In this document: piece by piece, positions 16,950-25,992 of the stretch
Position numbering within the stretch: the stretch's first letter is position 1
Layout: each line of letters starts with the position of its first letter
From: Pedobacter glucosidilyticus DSM 23534
GTDB lineage: Bacteria; Bacteroidota; Bacteroidia; Sphingobacteriales; Sphingobacteriaceae
Assembly: GCF_000425145.1 (NCBI RefSeq)
Contig: NZ_AULF01000013.1
Location: 1 to 64,000, forward strand
Reading direction: 5' to 3'
Length of the DNA stretch: 64,000 bases
Notes under the pieces: generated by a model
Told to the model about the DNA's origin: nothing
Databases searched by the model: none
The model's input: the letters and a program-made list of their open reading frames with translations, nothing else
Program-made: the position numbers and the translations under genes

Positions 16950-18326
16950 ATGACATTAATAAAATCTATATCAGGAATAAGAGGAACCATCGGAGGTAAA
17001 GCAGGCCAGGGGCTAACTCCGCCAGATATTTTAAAATTTACCGCTGCTTTTGGTAAATGGATGCTATCTAAAACCAATAACCCGAAAATTGTAATTGGTA
17101 GAGATGCCAGAATTTCTGGTACTATGGTAAACAATTTAGTTACCGGTACTTTGCAAAGTTTGGGTATAGAGGTGATTGATTTAGGCCTTTCTACAACACC
17201 AACAGTAGAAATAGCAGTTCATTTGGAACATGCTGGTGGTGGTATTATTTTAACCGCAAGTCATAACCCAAAAGAATGGAATGCCCTTAAATTGTTAAAC
17301 CATAGAGGTGAGTTTATTAGTGATGCTGATGGTAAAGAAGTATTGCAATTGGCAGAGCAAGAGTTTGATTATGTAAATGTAGATCAACTAGGTGCTGTTT
17401 ACTATAAAGATAATTATGTACAACAGCATATAGATATGATTTTAGATTTGCCTTTGGTTGATAGGGAAGCCATTAAAGCAGCAAATTTCAGTATTGTTGT
17501 AGATGCGGTAAACTCTAGTGGTGGCATATTTGTACCTCAATTGTTAAAAGCGTTAGGCGTAAATCAGGTTTACGAATTATTTTGTGAACCTAACGGGCAT
17601 TTTCCTCATAATCCCGAACCTTTAGCAGAACACCTCACAGAACTTTCTGCTTTAGTTGTAGAAAAAAAGGCGCATTTAGGAATAGCTGTAGACCCAGATG
17701 TTGACCGTTTATGTTTTGTTTGTGAAGACGGACAGATGTTTGGCGAAGAATATACTTTAGTGGCTGTAGCCGATTATATATTACAACACCAACCAGGTGC
17801 TACGGTTTCTAACTTATCATCAACCAGAGCTTTAAGAGATATTACCAGAAATGCAGGAGAATCATATTTCGCATCAGCAGTGGGTGAGGTAAATGTGGTT
17901 AACCTGATGAAAGAAAAAAATGCAGTTATTGGTGGCGAAGGTAATGGAGGTATCATTTATCCTGAATTACATTATGGTAGAGATGCTTTGGTGGGTATAG
18001 CTTTGTTTTTGACTCATCTGGCAAAAAAGAAAATCACGATTTCTGCTTTAAGAAAAAGCTATCCGGCTTATTACATGTCTAAAAATAAAATCACATTAAG
18101 TGCATCACAATCTATAGATGATATTTTGGAGCAATTGAAAAACAAGTATCAGCATGAGGATTGTAATACCATAGACGGTTTAAAAATAGATTTTGAAGAC
18201 CAATGGGTGCACTTGAGGAAATCTAATACAGAACCTATCATTAGGGTTTATGCAGAAGCAACTTCTGAAGAAGCAGCTGAGGCAATTGCTCATCAAATCA
18301 TAGAAGACGTAAAAGCATTATCATGA
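16950..18326 (+). CDS. glmM: Phosphoglucosamine / phospho-N-acetylglucosamine mutase
   Basis: A 458-residue alpha-D-phosphohexomutase. The phosphoserine loop is TASHNPKEWNALK with Ser104, the metal loop DPDVDRLCF, the sugar loop GEGNGG, and the phosphate-binding RKSNTEPIIRVY near the C-terminus. The N-terminus (LIKSISGIRGTIGG) is typical of Bacteroidota GlmM. An upstream TTG at 16941 is in frame, but the ATG at 16950 fits the family better. It follows nagB by 9 nt. In this operon it could turn GlcNAc-1-P into GlcNAc-6-P, linking the 1-kinase to NagB; alternatively it serves cell-wall precursor synthesis. Confidence 0.82.
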   Translation: MTLIKSISGIRGTIGGKAGQGLTPPDILKFTAAFGKWMLSKTNNPKIVIGRDARISGTMVNNLVTGTLQSLGIEVIDLGLSTTPTVEIAVHLEHAGGGIILTASHNPKEWNALKLLNHRGEFISDADGKEVLQLAEQEFDYVNVDQLGAVYYKDNYVQQHIDMILDLPLVDREAIKAANFSIVVDAVNSSGGIFVPQLLKALGVNQVYELFCEPNGHFPHNPEPLAEHLTELSALVVEKKAHLGIAVDPDVDRLCFVCEDGQMFGEEYTLVAVADYILQHQPGATVSNLSSTRALRDITRNAGESYFASAVGEVNVVNLMKEKNAVIGGEGNGGIIYPELHYGRDALVGIALFLTHLAKKKITISALRKSYPAYYMSKNKITLSASQSIDDILEQLKNKYQHEDCNTIDGLKIDFEDQWVHLRKSNTEPIIRVYAEATSEEAAEAIAHQIIEDVKALS

Positions 18327-19345
18327 TGAATATGACAGAAAAGACAGTATTAGTTACTGGTGGGTTGGGCTATATAGGCTCTCATACGGTGGTAGAGTTA
18401 CTTGTGGCTGGTTATCAGGTTATTGTAGTAGATAATTTAAGTAATTCTGAACGTTTTATTTTCGATAGAATTATCAAAATTGCGCAAAAAGAACCTGTGT
18501 TTTATCAGGATGATGTTTGCGATTTAGCTGCCATGAGTAATATTTTCAAGAAACATCAGGTAGATGTAGTTATTCATTTTGCAGCGTTTAAATCAGTTGG
18601 CGAATCGGTAGAAAAGCCACTGCTTTACTATCAAAATAATTTAATATCTCTGCTTAACATCTTACAATTGGTACAAGAAAACAGTGTAGAGGGTTTGGTC
18701 TTTTCATCATCGGCGACGGTATATGGCGAGCCAGATGTATTACCAGCTACAGAAGAAACGCCATTTATAAAAGCTTTATCGGCCTATGGTAGTACCAAAC
18801 AAATGGGTGAAGAAATTATAGAAATGGTAACCTCTTCTGGGGTATTTAAAGCAATTTCTTTAAGATATTTTAATCCGGTAGGGGCGCATGAAACAGCTTT
18901 AATTGGCGAGTTACCAAAAGGTATTCCTAATAATTTATTTCCTTATGTTACCCAAACAGCAAAAGGTAAATTGGCTATGTTAACTGTTTTTGGTGATGAT
19001 TATAATACAGTAGATGGCACTTGTGTGAGAGATTACATTCATGTAGTTGATTTGGCAAAGGCTCATTTAGCTGCATGCAGAAGAATTATTAATCAGGAAT
19101 GCCAAAGTGCTTCAGAAGTTTATAATATAGGTACCGGTAATGGAACAACTGTATTAGAAATTATCAAACAATTTGAAGCTACAACAGATAAGCTATTACC
19201 CTATAAAATAGGTGCCAGAAGACCCGGAGATGCAGAAGCTGTTTATGCAGATAGCAGCAAAGCCGAAAAAGAGCTTTTATGGAAGGCAACTTTAAATTTA
19301 AAAGATATGATACAGTCTTCTTGGGCTTGGGAAAACACTTTGTAA
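18323..19345 (+). CDS. galE: UDP-glucose / UDP-N-acetylglucosamine 4-epimerase
   Basis: A 340-residue extended SDR enzyme. The NAD motif GGLGYIGSH is near residue 13, SSSATVYG is near 130, the catalytic pair is Tyr155 and Lys159 (YGSTK), and RYFNPVGAH follows. It interconverts UDP-Glc with UDP-Gal, and in many bacteria UDP-GlcNAc with UDP-GalNAc. It overlaps the glmM stop by 4 nt (ATGA) and is the last gene of the operon. Here it would make sense for GalNAc from chondroitin, but a uridylyltransferase acting on GalNAc-1-P is not encoded in the window. Confidence 0.88.
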   Translation: MMNMTEKTVLVTGGLGYIGSHTVVELLVAGYQVIVVDNLSNSERFIFDRIIKIAQKEPVFYQDDVCDLAAMSNIFKKHQVDVVIHFAAFKSVGESVEKPLLYYQNNLISLLNILQLVQENSVEGLVFSSSATVYGEPDVLPATEETPFIKALSAYGSTKQMGEEIIEMVTSSGVFKAISLRYFNPVGAHETALIGELPKGIPNNLFPYVTQTAKGKLAMLTVFGDDYNTVDGTCVRDYIHVVDLAKAHLAACRRIINQECQSASEVYNIGTGNGTTVLEIIKQFEATTDKLLPYKIGARRPGDAEAVYADSSKAEKELLWKATLNLKDMIQSSWAWENTL

Positions 19346-19356
19346 AAAGTGTTTTC
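19331..19356 (+). terminator. Terminator hairpin overlapping the galE stop codon
   Basis: GAAAACACTTT and AAAGTGTTTTC form a perfect 11-bp stem around the GTAA loop that contains the galE stop (19343-19345). The T content afterwards is modest. It is well placed to end the nahK-to-galE transcript. Nothing else is seen in 19346-19498. Confidence 0.65.
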
Positions 19357-19498
19357 TCGGTTTTCTAGCATGATAGTTTAAACTTAGTTTAGTATCTAAA
19401 CTTTTTGGTATTTAATTATGTAGAATACTCATGAGTGATACTATATTTATCTTAAATTAGTATTTATTGTAAATAGCCTTAAATACTAAACAAAAATT

Positions 19499-22400
19499 AT
19501 GTTTAGACGTAGCCTGTCAATTGTTTTTTTATTCTTTTATACCGCTATAGCTTATGGTCAGTTATCTTTTGACCATATATCCATCAGTAGTGGTTTATCA
19601 CAAAGTACAGTGCTTTCTATTTATAAAGATAGCAGGGGCTATATGTGGTTTGGTACCAGAGATTGTTTAAACCGATATGATGGTAGAAGCATCAAAATCT
19701 ATAAAAACAACCCAAAAGATTCGTCCTCTATCAGTACCGATGATTATATCTACAGCATTTATGAAGACAGAAGCAAAAATTTATGGATTGGTACGCAGGA
19801 CGGTTTAAATAGGTATATCCCAGAAAGTGATTCTTTTGAACGCATTAAGTATAATCCTAAAGACAAAAATAGCATTAGCGATAGAATTGTATTAGCTATC
19901 CATCAAACTAAAGATGGGAAACTATTTTTTGGTACCAATGATGGATTAAGTATTCTGGAAGCATCTGAGAGTAGAAATTTTAAAAAGCTATATAAAAAAA
20001 ATGGTTTGGCTGGAAACCAAGTTTATAGCGTATTTGAGGATAGCAAAAAAAGAGTTTGGATAGGTACTACTACAGGTTTATCTGTTTTAACTTTTAAGAA
20101 TCATAAACCTTACATCACATCGTACTATCATAATAAAAATCTTAAAAGCAGCATAAGCGGTAACTCTATTAAATCCATAGCCGAAGATAGTGATGGAAAC
20201 ATTTGGATTGGAACAGAAACTAATGGACTAAATAAGTTTATAGAAAGTACCCGAAGTTTCATACGCTATCAGGTTAAACCTTTAGAGAAAAATAGTTTAA
20301 GTAGTAATAACATCCGTAAGATTATTAAAGATAGAAAAGGTAATTTATGGATTGCAACCATGACAGGTTTAAACATCCTAAATACCAAGGATATGAAATT
20401 TATGATTTATCGTCATGATTCTGAAAATCCTAATAGCTTAAGTGATAATTCTATCAAAGAGATTTATGAAGATAACCAAGGGTCTATTTGGTTAGGAACT
20501 ATGTTTGGTGGCGTAAATGTTAAACATCCTAATACCATCCCTTTTACAGTAGAAAAATATAGTAAGTACAGAAATAGTATAAGCAGCGATATTATTAGTG
20601 CTATTACAGCCGATAAATATGGTAATTTATGGATTGGTACAGAGGGGCAAGGTTTGAATTTTTACAATAAGAAAACGCAGTTGTATACCAATTTCTTAAA
20701 TCAGCCACTAAATTCTAATAGTATTGGTCATAATACAGTTAAAGATATTTTTGAGGACAGTAAAGGCAATATATGGATTGGTCTTTTTCAAGGAGGATTA
20801 GACGTTTATAATCCTAAAACAGGTACTTTTAAACACTATACTCCAGACCCCAATAATCCTAAAGCATTAAGTTATGGCTACGTAAGCAGTATTACAGAAG
20901 ATAAAGATGGGCAACTATGGGTAGCAACTTCTTCTAAAGGAATAAATCTTTTTAATAGGGATACCGAAACTTTTACAGTATATGATACAAGTAAAAATTC
21001 TAGAATTAAGATAAGCAGTAGTTATATCAGACAAGTATTTTGTGACTCGAAGGGTAATTTATGGATAGGGACAGCGAAGGGTTTAAATTTAATACCTTAT
21101 AAAAGTACAAAAGCAATTTATTTTACAAAAAATACAGCATCCAAAACTGCTTTACAATCAGGGCATATCAATGCTATTTTAGAAGATAGTAAAGGTCGTA
21201 TTTGGATAGGCTCTCATCATGGTGGTTTAAGTTTATATGTGCCTAAAACCAATAGTTTTATAAATTACGATATAAAAAATGGTGTGGCTAGTAATAATAT
21301 TATCAATATTTTAGAAGATAAAGAGGGATACTTATGGGTAAGTACAGATAGAGGACTTTCTAAATTTGATACGCAAAGAAAAATCTTTAAAAACTATACT
21401 GTAGCAGATGGCTTACCTGCAAATGAGTTTAATTACAACTCGGCTTTTAAAGATAAAAATGGAAAGCTATATTTTGGTAGTTATAATGGTTTGGTAAGTT
21501 TCCAGCCTAAAGAGATAGAGGAAAATAAAACCATACCTAAAGTAGTGTTTTCTGGTTTAAAGTTATTTAATAAACCAGTAGGCATTAATAGTTCTGATGG
21601 TTTGTTAGAAAAAGATATCTCCTTTACAAAAGAGATTGTTTTTAATGCAAACCAGAACATTTTTACCATAGACTTTTTAGCTTTAAACTATATCAACCCA
21701 GAGCGTAATAAATATGCATATAAATTAGATGGTTTTGAAAAAGATTGGAACTATGTTAGCACACCATCAGCAACTTATACCAATTTGCCTCCGGGTAAGT
21801 ATGATTTTTTAGTTAAAGCCAGTAATAATGATGGTTTGTGGAATCCAGAAGCCACCAAATTAGTTATCATCATAAAACCACCATTATGGAAAACCTGGTG
21901 GGCTTATTTATTATATTTTATCATGGCTTCTGGCTTGCTTTTTTTAGTCATCAGATTTTTTAGAAGACAAGCCCGGTTAGAAACTCAATTATATTACGAA
22001 CACTTAAATACCCAGAAAATAGAAGAATTATATCAGTTAAAGCTCGATTTTTTTACCAGAATATCTCATGAAATTAGAACACCTTTAACATTAATATTTG
22101 CGCCTTTAGAAAACTTAATTAAACAAACCGCAGAACAACAGGTTGTTAGCAAGCAAATTATACAAATCAAGAACAATGCAGAACGCTTGTTAAGGTTGAT
22201 TACTGAGTTACTAGATTTTAGAAAAATAGAAACCGGTAATATGAAAATCTTGGTTCAACAGTATAACTTGGTAGATTTTTGCGAGACCATTTTCAACTCT
22301 TTCACCACAATTGCAGAAAGCAGGCAAATAGATTATAGCTTTAAAACCTCAAACCAGCAATTACTTTTATTTTTTGATGCTAATCAAATGGAAAAAGTGC

Positions 22401-23599
22401 TCTATAACATTTTATCCAATGCTTTTAAATACACACCAGATGGAGGTACAATTGTTTTAGCTTTAGCTGATGATAAAGAGGAAGTACACCTAACTGTTGA
22501 AGATAATGGAATAGGTATCTCTTTGGTCGATCAAAAAAAGATATTCACCAATTTTTATCAAGCTAATCAAAATACATATAAAAAAGAAGGGTGGGGTATT
22601 GGTTTAGCTTTATCAAAAAATATTGTAGAACAACATCATGGTCGTATTAGCTTGATAAGCAAGCCAGAAACAGAAAATACAGCAGGGAAAACTTCTTTTA
22701 AAGTAAGTCTTAAAAAAGGTCAGGCACATTTTAGTAAAGAAGAATTTGCCCAAGAAAATGATGTTTTTGAAAATCAGCCTGTATGGTTACCAGAAATTGA
22801 TTTATATCCACAGCCTTTTATAGAAGAAGAGAAAGTTCTATCGCAAGAAAAAAAATATACCATTTTAATTGTTGAGGATAATGATGAGCTGAGAACATTT
22901 ATCCGACAATCATTAGAAAAATATTACCATATTATGGAAAGCCTTAACGGTTTGCAAGCTTGGGAACTGGCTATTGAGCAACTTCCAGATATCATCATTA
23001 GTGATGTAAATATGCCGGTGATGGATGGTTTTGAACTATGCAGCAAACTTAAACAGGAAGAAAGAACAAGCCATATTCCTGTAATTTTGCTAACCGCTAT
23101 GGCAGCAAATATGCATCAAATAGATGGTTTACAAGCTGGTGCAGATATTTATCTTACAAAACCATTCAGTATTCAGGTTTTAGAACTTAGTGTTAAAAAC
23201 TTACTTGCAGGCCGCGAAGCTTTAAAAGATAGATACAGCAAGCAAGTGATGCTGATGCCAAGAAAGCTAGAGTTAGAATCTCCAGATGAAAAGTTTTTAA
23301 ATAAATTGATGAAATTGATAGAAGATAACCTGGAAGATCCCGAATTTAATGTAACCAGTTTAGTAGTAGAAATAGGGATGAGCCAAACCGTCTTGTATAA
23401 AAAAATTAAGGCTTTAACAGATTTATCTATCACAGATTTTATTAAATCAGTACGTTTAAAAAGAGCGGCCCAATTGCTAGAAGACAATCAATTAAGTATT
23501 GCCGAGATTGCTTACTCAGTAGGTTTTAACGACCGTAAATATTTTAGTAAAGAATTTAAAAAACAATTCGGAAAAGCGCCTTCTGATTACAGAGATTGA
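19499..23599 (+). CDS. Hybrid two-component system regulator (HTCS)
   Basis: A 1366-residue one-protein sensor-regulator of the type that controls polysaccharide utilisation loci. A signal peptide is followed by about 14 Reg_prop repeats (pattern D-x-G-x-hWhGT-x-x-GL; two seven-bladed propellers) and a Y_Y_Y domain. A membrane segment lies near residues 800-820. Then come HisKA with His857 (ISHEIRTPL), the ATPase domain, a receiver with Asp1169 (SDVNMPVMDG), and a C-terminal AraC HTH (SIAEIAYSVGF). The order and length match the family. Neighbouring GH88 and downstream PL8/sulfatase genes suggest it senses chondroitin or hyaluronan oligosaccharides; the ligand is inferred. Confidence 0.93.
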   Translation: MFRRSLSIVFLFFYTAIAYGQLSFDHISISSGLSQSTVLSIYKDSRGYMWFGTRDCLNRYDGRSIKIYKNNPKDSSSISTDDYIYSIYEDRSKNLWIGTQDGLNRYIPESDSFERIKYNPKDKNSISDRIVLAIHQTKDGKLFFGTNDGLSILEASESRNFKKLYKKNGLAGNQVYSVFEDSKKRVWIGTTTGLSVLTFKNHKPYITSYYHNKNLKSSISGNSIKSIAEDSDGNIWIGTETNGLNKFIESTRSFIRYQVKPLEKNSLSSNNIRKIIKDRKGNLWIATMTGLNILNTKDMKFMIYRHDSENPNSLSDNSIKEIYEDNQGSIWLGTMFGGVNVKHPNTIPFTVEKYSKYRNSISSDIISAITADKYGNLWIGTEGQGLNFYNKKTQLYTNFLNQPLNSNSIGHNTVKDIFEDSKGNIWIGLFQGGLDVYNPKTGTFKHYTPDPNNPKALSYGYVSSITEDKDGQLWVATSSKGINLFNRDTETFTVYDTSKNSRIKISSSYIRQVFCDSKGNLWIGTAKGLNLIPYKSTKAIYFTKNTASKTALQSGHINAILEDSKGRIWIGSHHGGLSLYVPKTNSFINYDIKNGVASNNIINILEDKEGYLWVSTDRGLSKFDTQRKIFKNYTVADGLPANEFNYNSAFKDKNGKLYFGSYNGLVSFQPKEIEENKTIPKVVFSGLKLFNKPVGINSSDGLLEKDISFTKEIVFNANQNIFTIDFLALNYINPERNKYAYKLDGFEKDWNYVSTPSATYTNLPPGKYDFLVKASNNDGLWNPEATKLVIIIKPPLWKTWWAYLLYFIMASGLLFLVIRFFRRQARLETQLYYEHLNTQKIEELYQLKLDFFTRISHEIRTPLTLIFAPLENLIKQTAEQQVVSKQIIQIKNNAERLLRLITELLDFRKIETGNMKILVQQYNLVDFCETIFNSFTTIAESRQIDYSFKTSNQQLLLFFDANQMEKVLYNILSNAFKYTPDGGTIVLALADDKEEVHLTVEDNGIGISLVDQKKIFTNFYQANQNTYKKEGWGIGLALSKNIVEQHHGRISLISKPETENTAGKTSFKVSLKKGQAHFSKEEFAQENDVFENQPVWLPEIDLYPQPFIEEEKVLSQEKKYTILIVEDNDELRTFIRQSLEKYYHIMESLNGLQAWELAIEQLPDIIISDVNMPVMDGFELCSKLKQEERTSHIPVILLTAMAANMHQIDGLQAGADIYLTKPFSIQVLELSVKNLLAGREALKDRYSKQVMLMPRKLELESPDEKFLNKLMKLIEDNLEDPEFNVTSLVVEIGMSQTVLYKKIKALTDLSITDFIKSVRLKRAAQLLEDNQLSIAEIAYSVGFNDRKYFSKEFKKQFGKAPSDYRD

Positions 23600-23636
23600 T
23601 GCTGTTTCATCGAAAGATTTATTTTTATATGAATGG

Positions 23637-23653
23637 ATGGTTGTATCAACCAT
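23637..23653. repeat. Small palindrome after the HTCS gene
   Basis: ATGGTTG-TAT-CAACCAT is a 7-bp inverted repeat 38 bp past the HTCS stop. It may be a weak terminator or an operator; no T run follows. Confidence 0.3.
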
Positions 23654-23753
23654 ATCATCAATTTCAAACTACGCTTTTTATACACTTAACTTCTTTTTTC
23701 TTAAATAACCATTAATTCTTGTGGGACTTTTTCAGTTCTGGCGGTCATACCTC

Positions 23754-23780
23754 ATATAGGCATAGGCCTAAAACCTATAT
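23754..23780. promoter_or_regulatory. Inverted repeat upstream of the GH88 gene
   Basis: ATATAGG (23754-23760) and CCTATAT (23774-23780) flank an AGGCCT core, ending 17 bp before the GH88 start. It could be part of a regulator site, perhaps for the adjacent HTCS. No second copy was found at other promoters in the window, so support is weak. Confidence 0.3.
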
Positions 23781-23797
23781 ATCCATAAATTAATAAT

Positions 23798-25057
23798 ATG
23801 AATAAGCTCTTTTTAACATTTAAACCAAGGTTTTATACCATTTTAACTCTGTTTTTATTATTAGCAATAAATAGTAAGGCGCAAGATTATTTTATAAAGA
23901 GAAGTTTTGCAACTGCGGCTCCTTTGTATGATAATTTATTAAAAACAACCGAAGGAAATTTTAAAGATTACCCACATGCTTTACATCCGGATGGCACACT
24001 AAAATATCTTCAAATTGATGAGTGGACAGGAGGTTTTTGGCCTGGTATTTTATGGTATATGTATGAATTTACCAAAGAAGAAAAATGGCGTAAGCATGCA
24101 GAAGCATGGACAAATTCTTTAGAAAGTAACCAATATAATACAGCCCATCATGATATTGGTTTTATGATGTATTGTAGCTACGGTAATGCTATCAGATTTA
24201 ATCCTAATCCTAAATATCAGGATATTCTGATACAATCGGCAAAATCACTTTTAAAAAGGTATTCACCAACTGTAGGTAGCATCCAATCGTGGAATAAACG
24301 CAAATCAAAAGGAAACATTAATACTTGGGAGTATCCGGTAATTATGGATAATATGATGAACCTAGAATTGCTTTTTTATGCCTCTAAAGTTACCGGTGAT
24401 ACTATTTATAAACATGTAGCTATTAAACATGCCGAACAAACCATGAAAAATCATATCAGAACAGATAATAGCACTTATCATGTAGTAAATTACGACCCAC
24501 AAACAGGTAAAGTTTTACATCAGCAAACTTTGCAAGGTTTTTCTGATAATTCTACCTGGGCAAGAGGACAAGCATGGGGTATTTATGGTTTTACAAGCAC
24601 TTATAGAGAAACAAAAGATCAAAGATTTTTAAATACCGCCATAGCTTTAGCTGATTTTTTTATCCAACATCCAAATCTGCCTAAAGACAAAATTCCTTAT
24701 TGGGATTTTAATGTTGGGCAAGCAGGTTATAAACCAGATTGGGATTTTAACCCACAACAATACCAACCTATACCAAGAGACGCATCGGCAGCAGCCATAA
24801 CCAGCTCTGCTTTACTAGAATTAAGCACTTTTGTAAAAGGCGAAAAAGCAAAACGTTATAAAAATATTGCGCTTAAAATGTTAAAGTCTTTAAGTTCTGA
24901 GGCTTATTTAAATACTGACAATACTAATCCTTATTTTTTATTAAAGCATAGTACTGGCAATTTACCAAGCAATAACGAAGTAGATGTACCACTTATTTAT
25001 GCAGATTATTATTTTTTAGAAGCATTATTAAGATATCAGCGTTTAACAGCTCAGTAG
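23798..25057 (+). CDS. GH88 unsaturated glucuronyl hydrolase
   Basis: A 419-residue glycosidase with a signal peptide (cleavage near residue 28, SKAQ). GH88 enzymes hydrolyse the delta-4,5-unsaturated uronic acid from oligosaccharides made by polysaccharide lyases, by a hydration mechanism. Two Asp residues fit the known catalytic pair: Asp119 (HHDIGFMMYCSYGN) and Asp184 (VIMDNMMNLELL). ARGQAWGIYGF and PRDASAAA are further family signatures. It follows the HTCS and belongs functionally with the PL8 lyases at 34168 and 38623, whose products it would split into unsaturated uronate for KduI and an N-acetylhexosamine. Confidence 0.9.
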   Translation: MNKLFLTFKPRFYTILTLFLLLAINSKAQDYFIKRSFATAAPLYDNLLKTTEGNFKDYPHALHPDGTLKYLQIDEWTGGFWPGILWYMYEFTKEEKWRKHAEAWTNSLESNQYNTAHHDIGFMMYCSYGNAIRFNPNPKYQDILIQSAKSLLKRYSPTVGSIQSWNKRKSKGNINTWEYPVIMDNMMNLELLFYASKVTGDTIYKHVAIKHAEQTMKNHIRTDNSTYHVVNYDPQTGKVLHQQTLQGFSDNSTWARGQAWGIYGFTSTYRETKDQRFLNTAIALADFFIQHPNLPKDKIPYWDFNVGQAGYKPDWDFNPQQYQPIPRDASAAAITSSALLELSTFVKGEKAKRYKNIALKMLKSLSSEAYLNTDNTNPYFLLKHSTGNLPSNNEVDVPLIYADYYFLEALLRYQRLTAQ

Positions 25058-25061
25058 AATC

Positions 25062-25847
25062 ATGAAGAAACTTATTTATACAATATTAATATTGTTATTT
25101 ACCACAAAGTTAATAGCACAAGAAAAAGGTATCGTCCTAAAAGTATTATCTTTTAATATACACCATGCAAATCCGCCAGCAGATGAAAAAAGTGGAAAAA
25201 TAGATTTAAATGCTATAACAGAAGTTATTAAACTGGTTGATGCAGATTTAATAGCATTACAAGAAGTTGATGAAAATACCAAAAGAAGCGGTAAAGGAAA
25301 TCAAGCCAAGTTGATAGCGCAAAAGTTGGATTTAAAAGTTTATTTTGCTAAAGCAATAGATTTTGATGGCGGAGCTTATGGGATAGCCATTCTTTCTAAA
25401 TACCCTATCAGTAAACACACCATTTATCGCTTAACAAACCAAGCCGATACAAGTGCCGAACCTCGTATCATGCAAACTGTAAAAGTAAAACTGCCGGGTA
25501 AAAAATACATACGCTTTGCCAATACCCATTTAGATTTTTTAGAAACCGGTAATAGAGAGCTACAAGCAAAACAGATTGTAAATATCGTTAATCAAGAAAA
25601 ATTACCATTGATATTGGCTGGTGACTGGAACGCTGCTTTACCAAGTAAAACACTTGACATTATGGATAGTGCCTTAACCAGAACTTGTACAAATTGTCCA
25701 GCCACATTTTCTGATGAAAATAGTTTAGCCATAGACTTTATTGCTTACCATAAAAAGAGTTCCTTTAAAGTGAAAAATCATGTTGTTTTAAACCAAGTTA
25801 CAGCATCAGATCATTATCCTATTTGGGCAGAGCTTCTTGTTTTTTAA
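25062..25847 (+). CDS. Secreted endonuclease/exonuclease/phosphatase-family protein
   Basis: A 261-residue protein with a signal peptide (KKLIYTILILLFTTKLIAQ). The EEP fold motifs are visible in order: LSFNIHH, LIALQEVD, FANTHLDF, LAGDWNA and a terminal SDHYPI. This metal-dependent fold hydrolyses phosphodiesters or phosphomonoesters on nucleic acids, lipids or inositol phosphates. The substrate cannot be told. It lies 4 nt behind the GH88 gene, so it is probably co-transcribed with it, though a role in glycan use is not obvious. Confidence 0.8.
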   Translation: MKKLIYTILILLFTTKLIAQEKGIVLKVLSFNIHHANPPADEKSGKIDLNAITEVIKLVDADLIALQEVDENTKRSGKGNQAKLIAQKLDLKVYFAKAIDFDGGAYGIAILSKYPISKHTIYRLTNQADTSAEPRIMQTVKVKLPGKKYIRFANTHLDFLETGNRELQAKQIVNIVNQEKLPLILAGDWNAALPSKTLDIMDSALTRTCTNCPATFSDENSLAIDFIAYHKKSSFKVKNHVVLNQVTASDHYPIWAELLVF

Positions 25848-25857
25848 GAGTTAAAAT

Positions 25858-25978
25858 AAAAGAGATTGTCTAAAATTGATGTTTTATCTCATACAGAGTC
25901 GAAATTTTTTCTGAGCATGTTTAGAGTAAACTCCAACGCTGTTTTATGTGATAAACAAGATTTTTGACAACCTCTTTT
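25858..25978. repeat. 121-bp imperfect palindromic element
   Basis: The ends AAAAGAGATTGTC and GACAACCTCTTTT are inverted copies with one mismatch. The inner arms continue as a diverged inverted repeat towards a central CATG near 25918-25921. It lies between the converging EEP and 25993 genes and could fold into one long hairpin. It resembles a decayed dispersed palindromic repeat or MITE more than a simple terminator. Confidence 0.5.
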
Positions 25979-25992
25979 CAAAAGTTAGATTC

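Noticed and set aside
19600-21500. Periodic repeats that could suggest a tandem repeat array or CRISPR
   Set aside because: The period follows coding Reg_prop repeats (WhGT pattern) of variable spacing; there are no identical repeats with unique spacers.
23173-23487. 104-residue minus-strand frame within the HTCS receiver/AraC region
   Set aside because: The opposite strand encodes conserved receiver and HTH motifs; the antisense frame looks like a shadow with no family resemblance.
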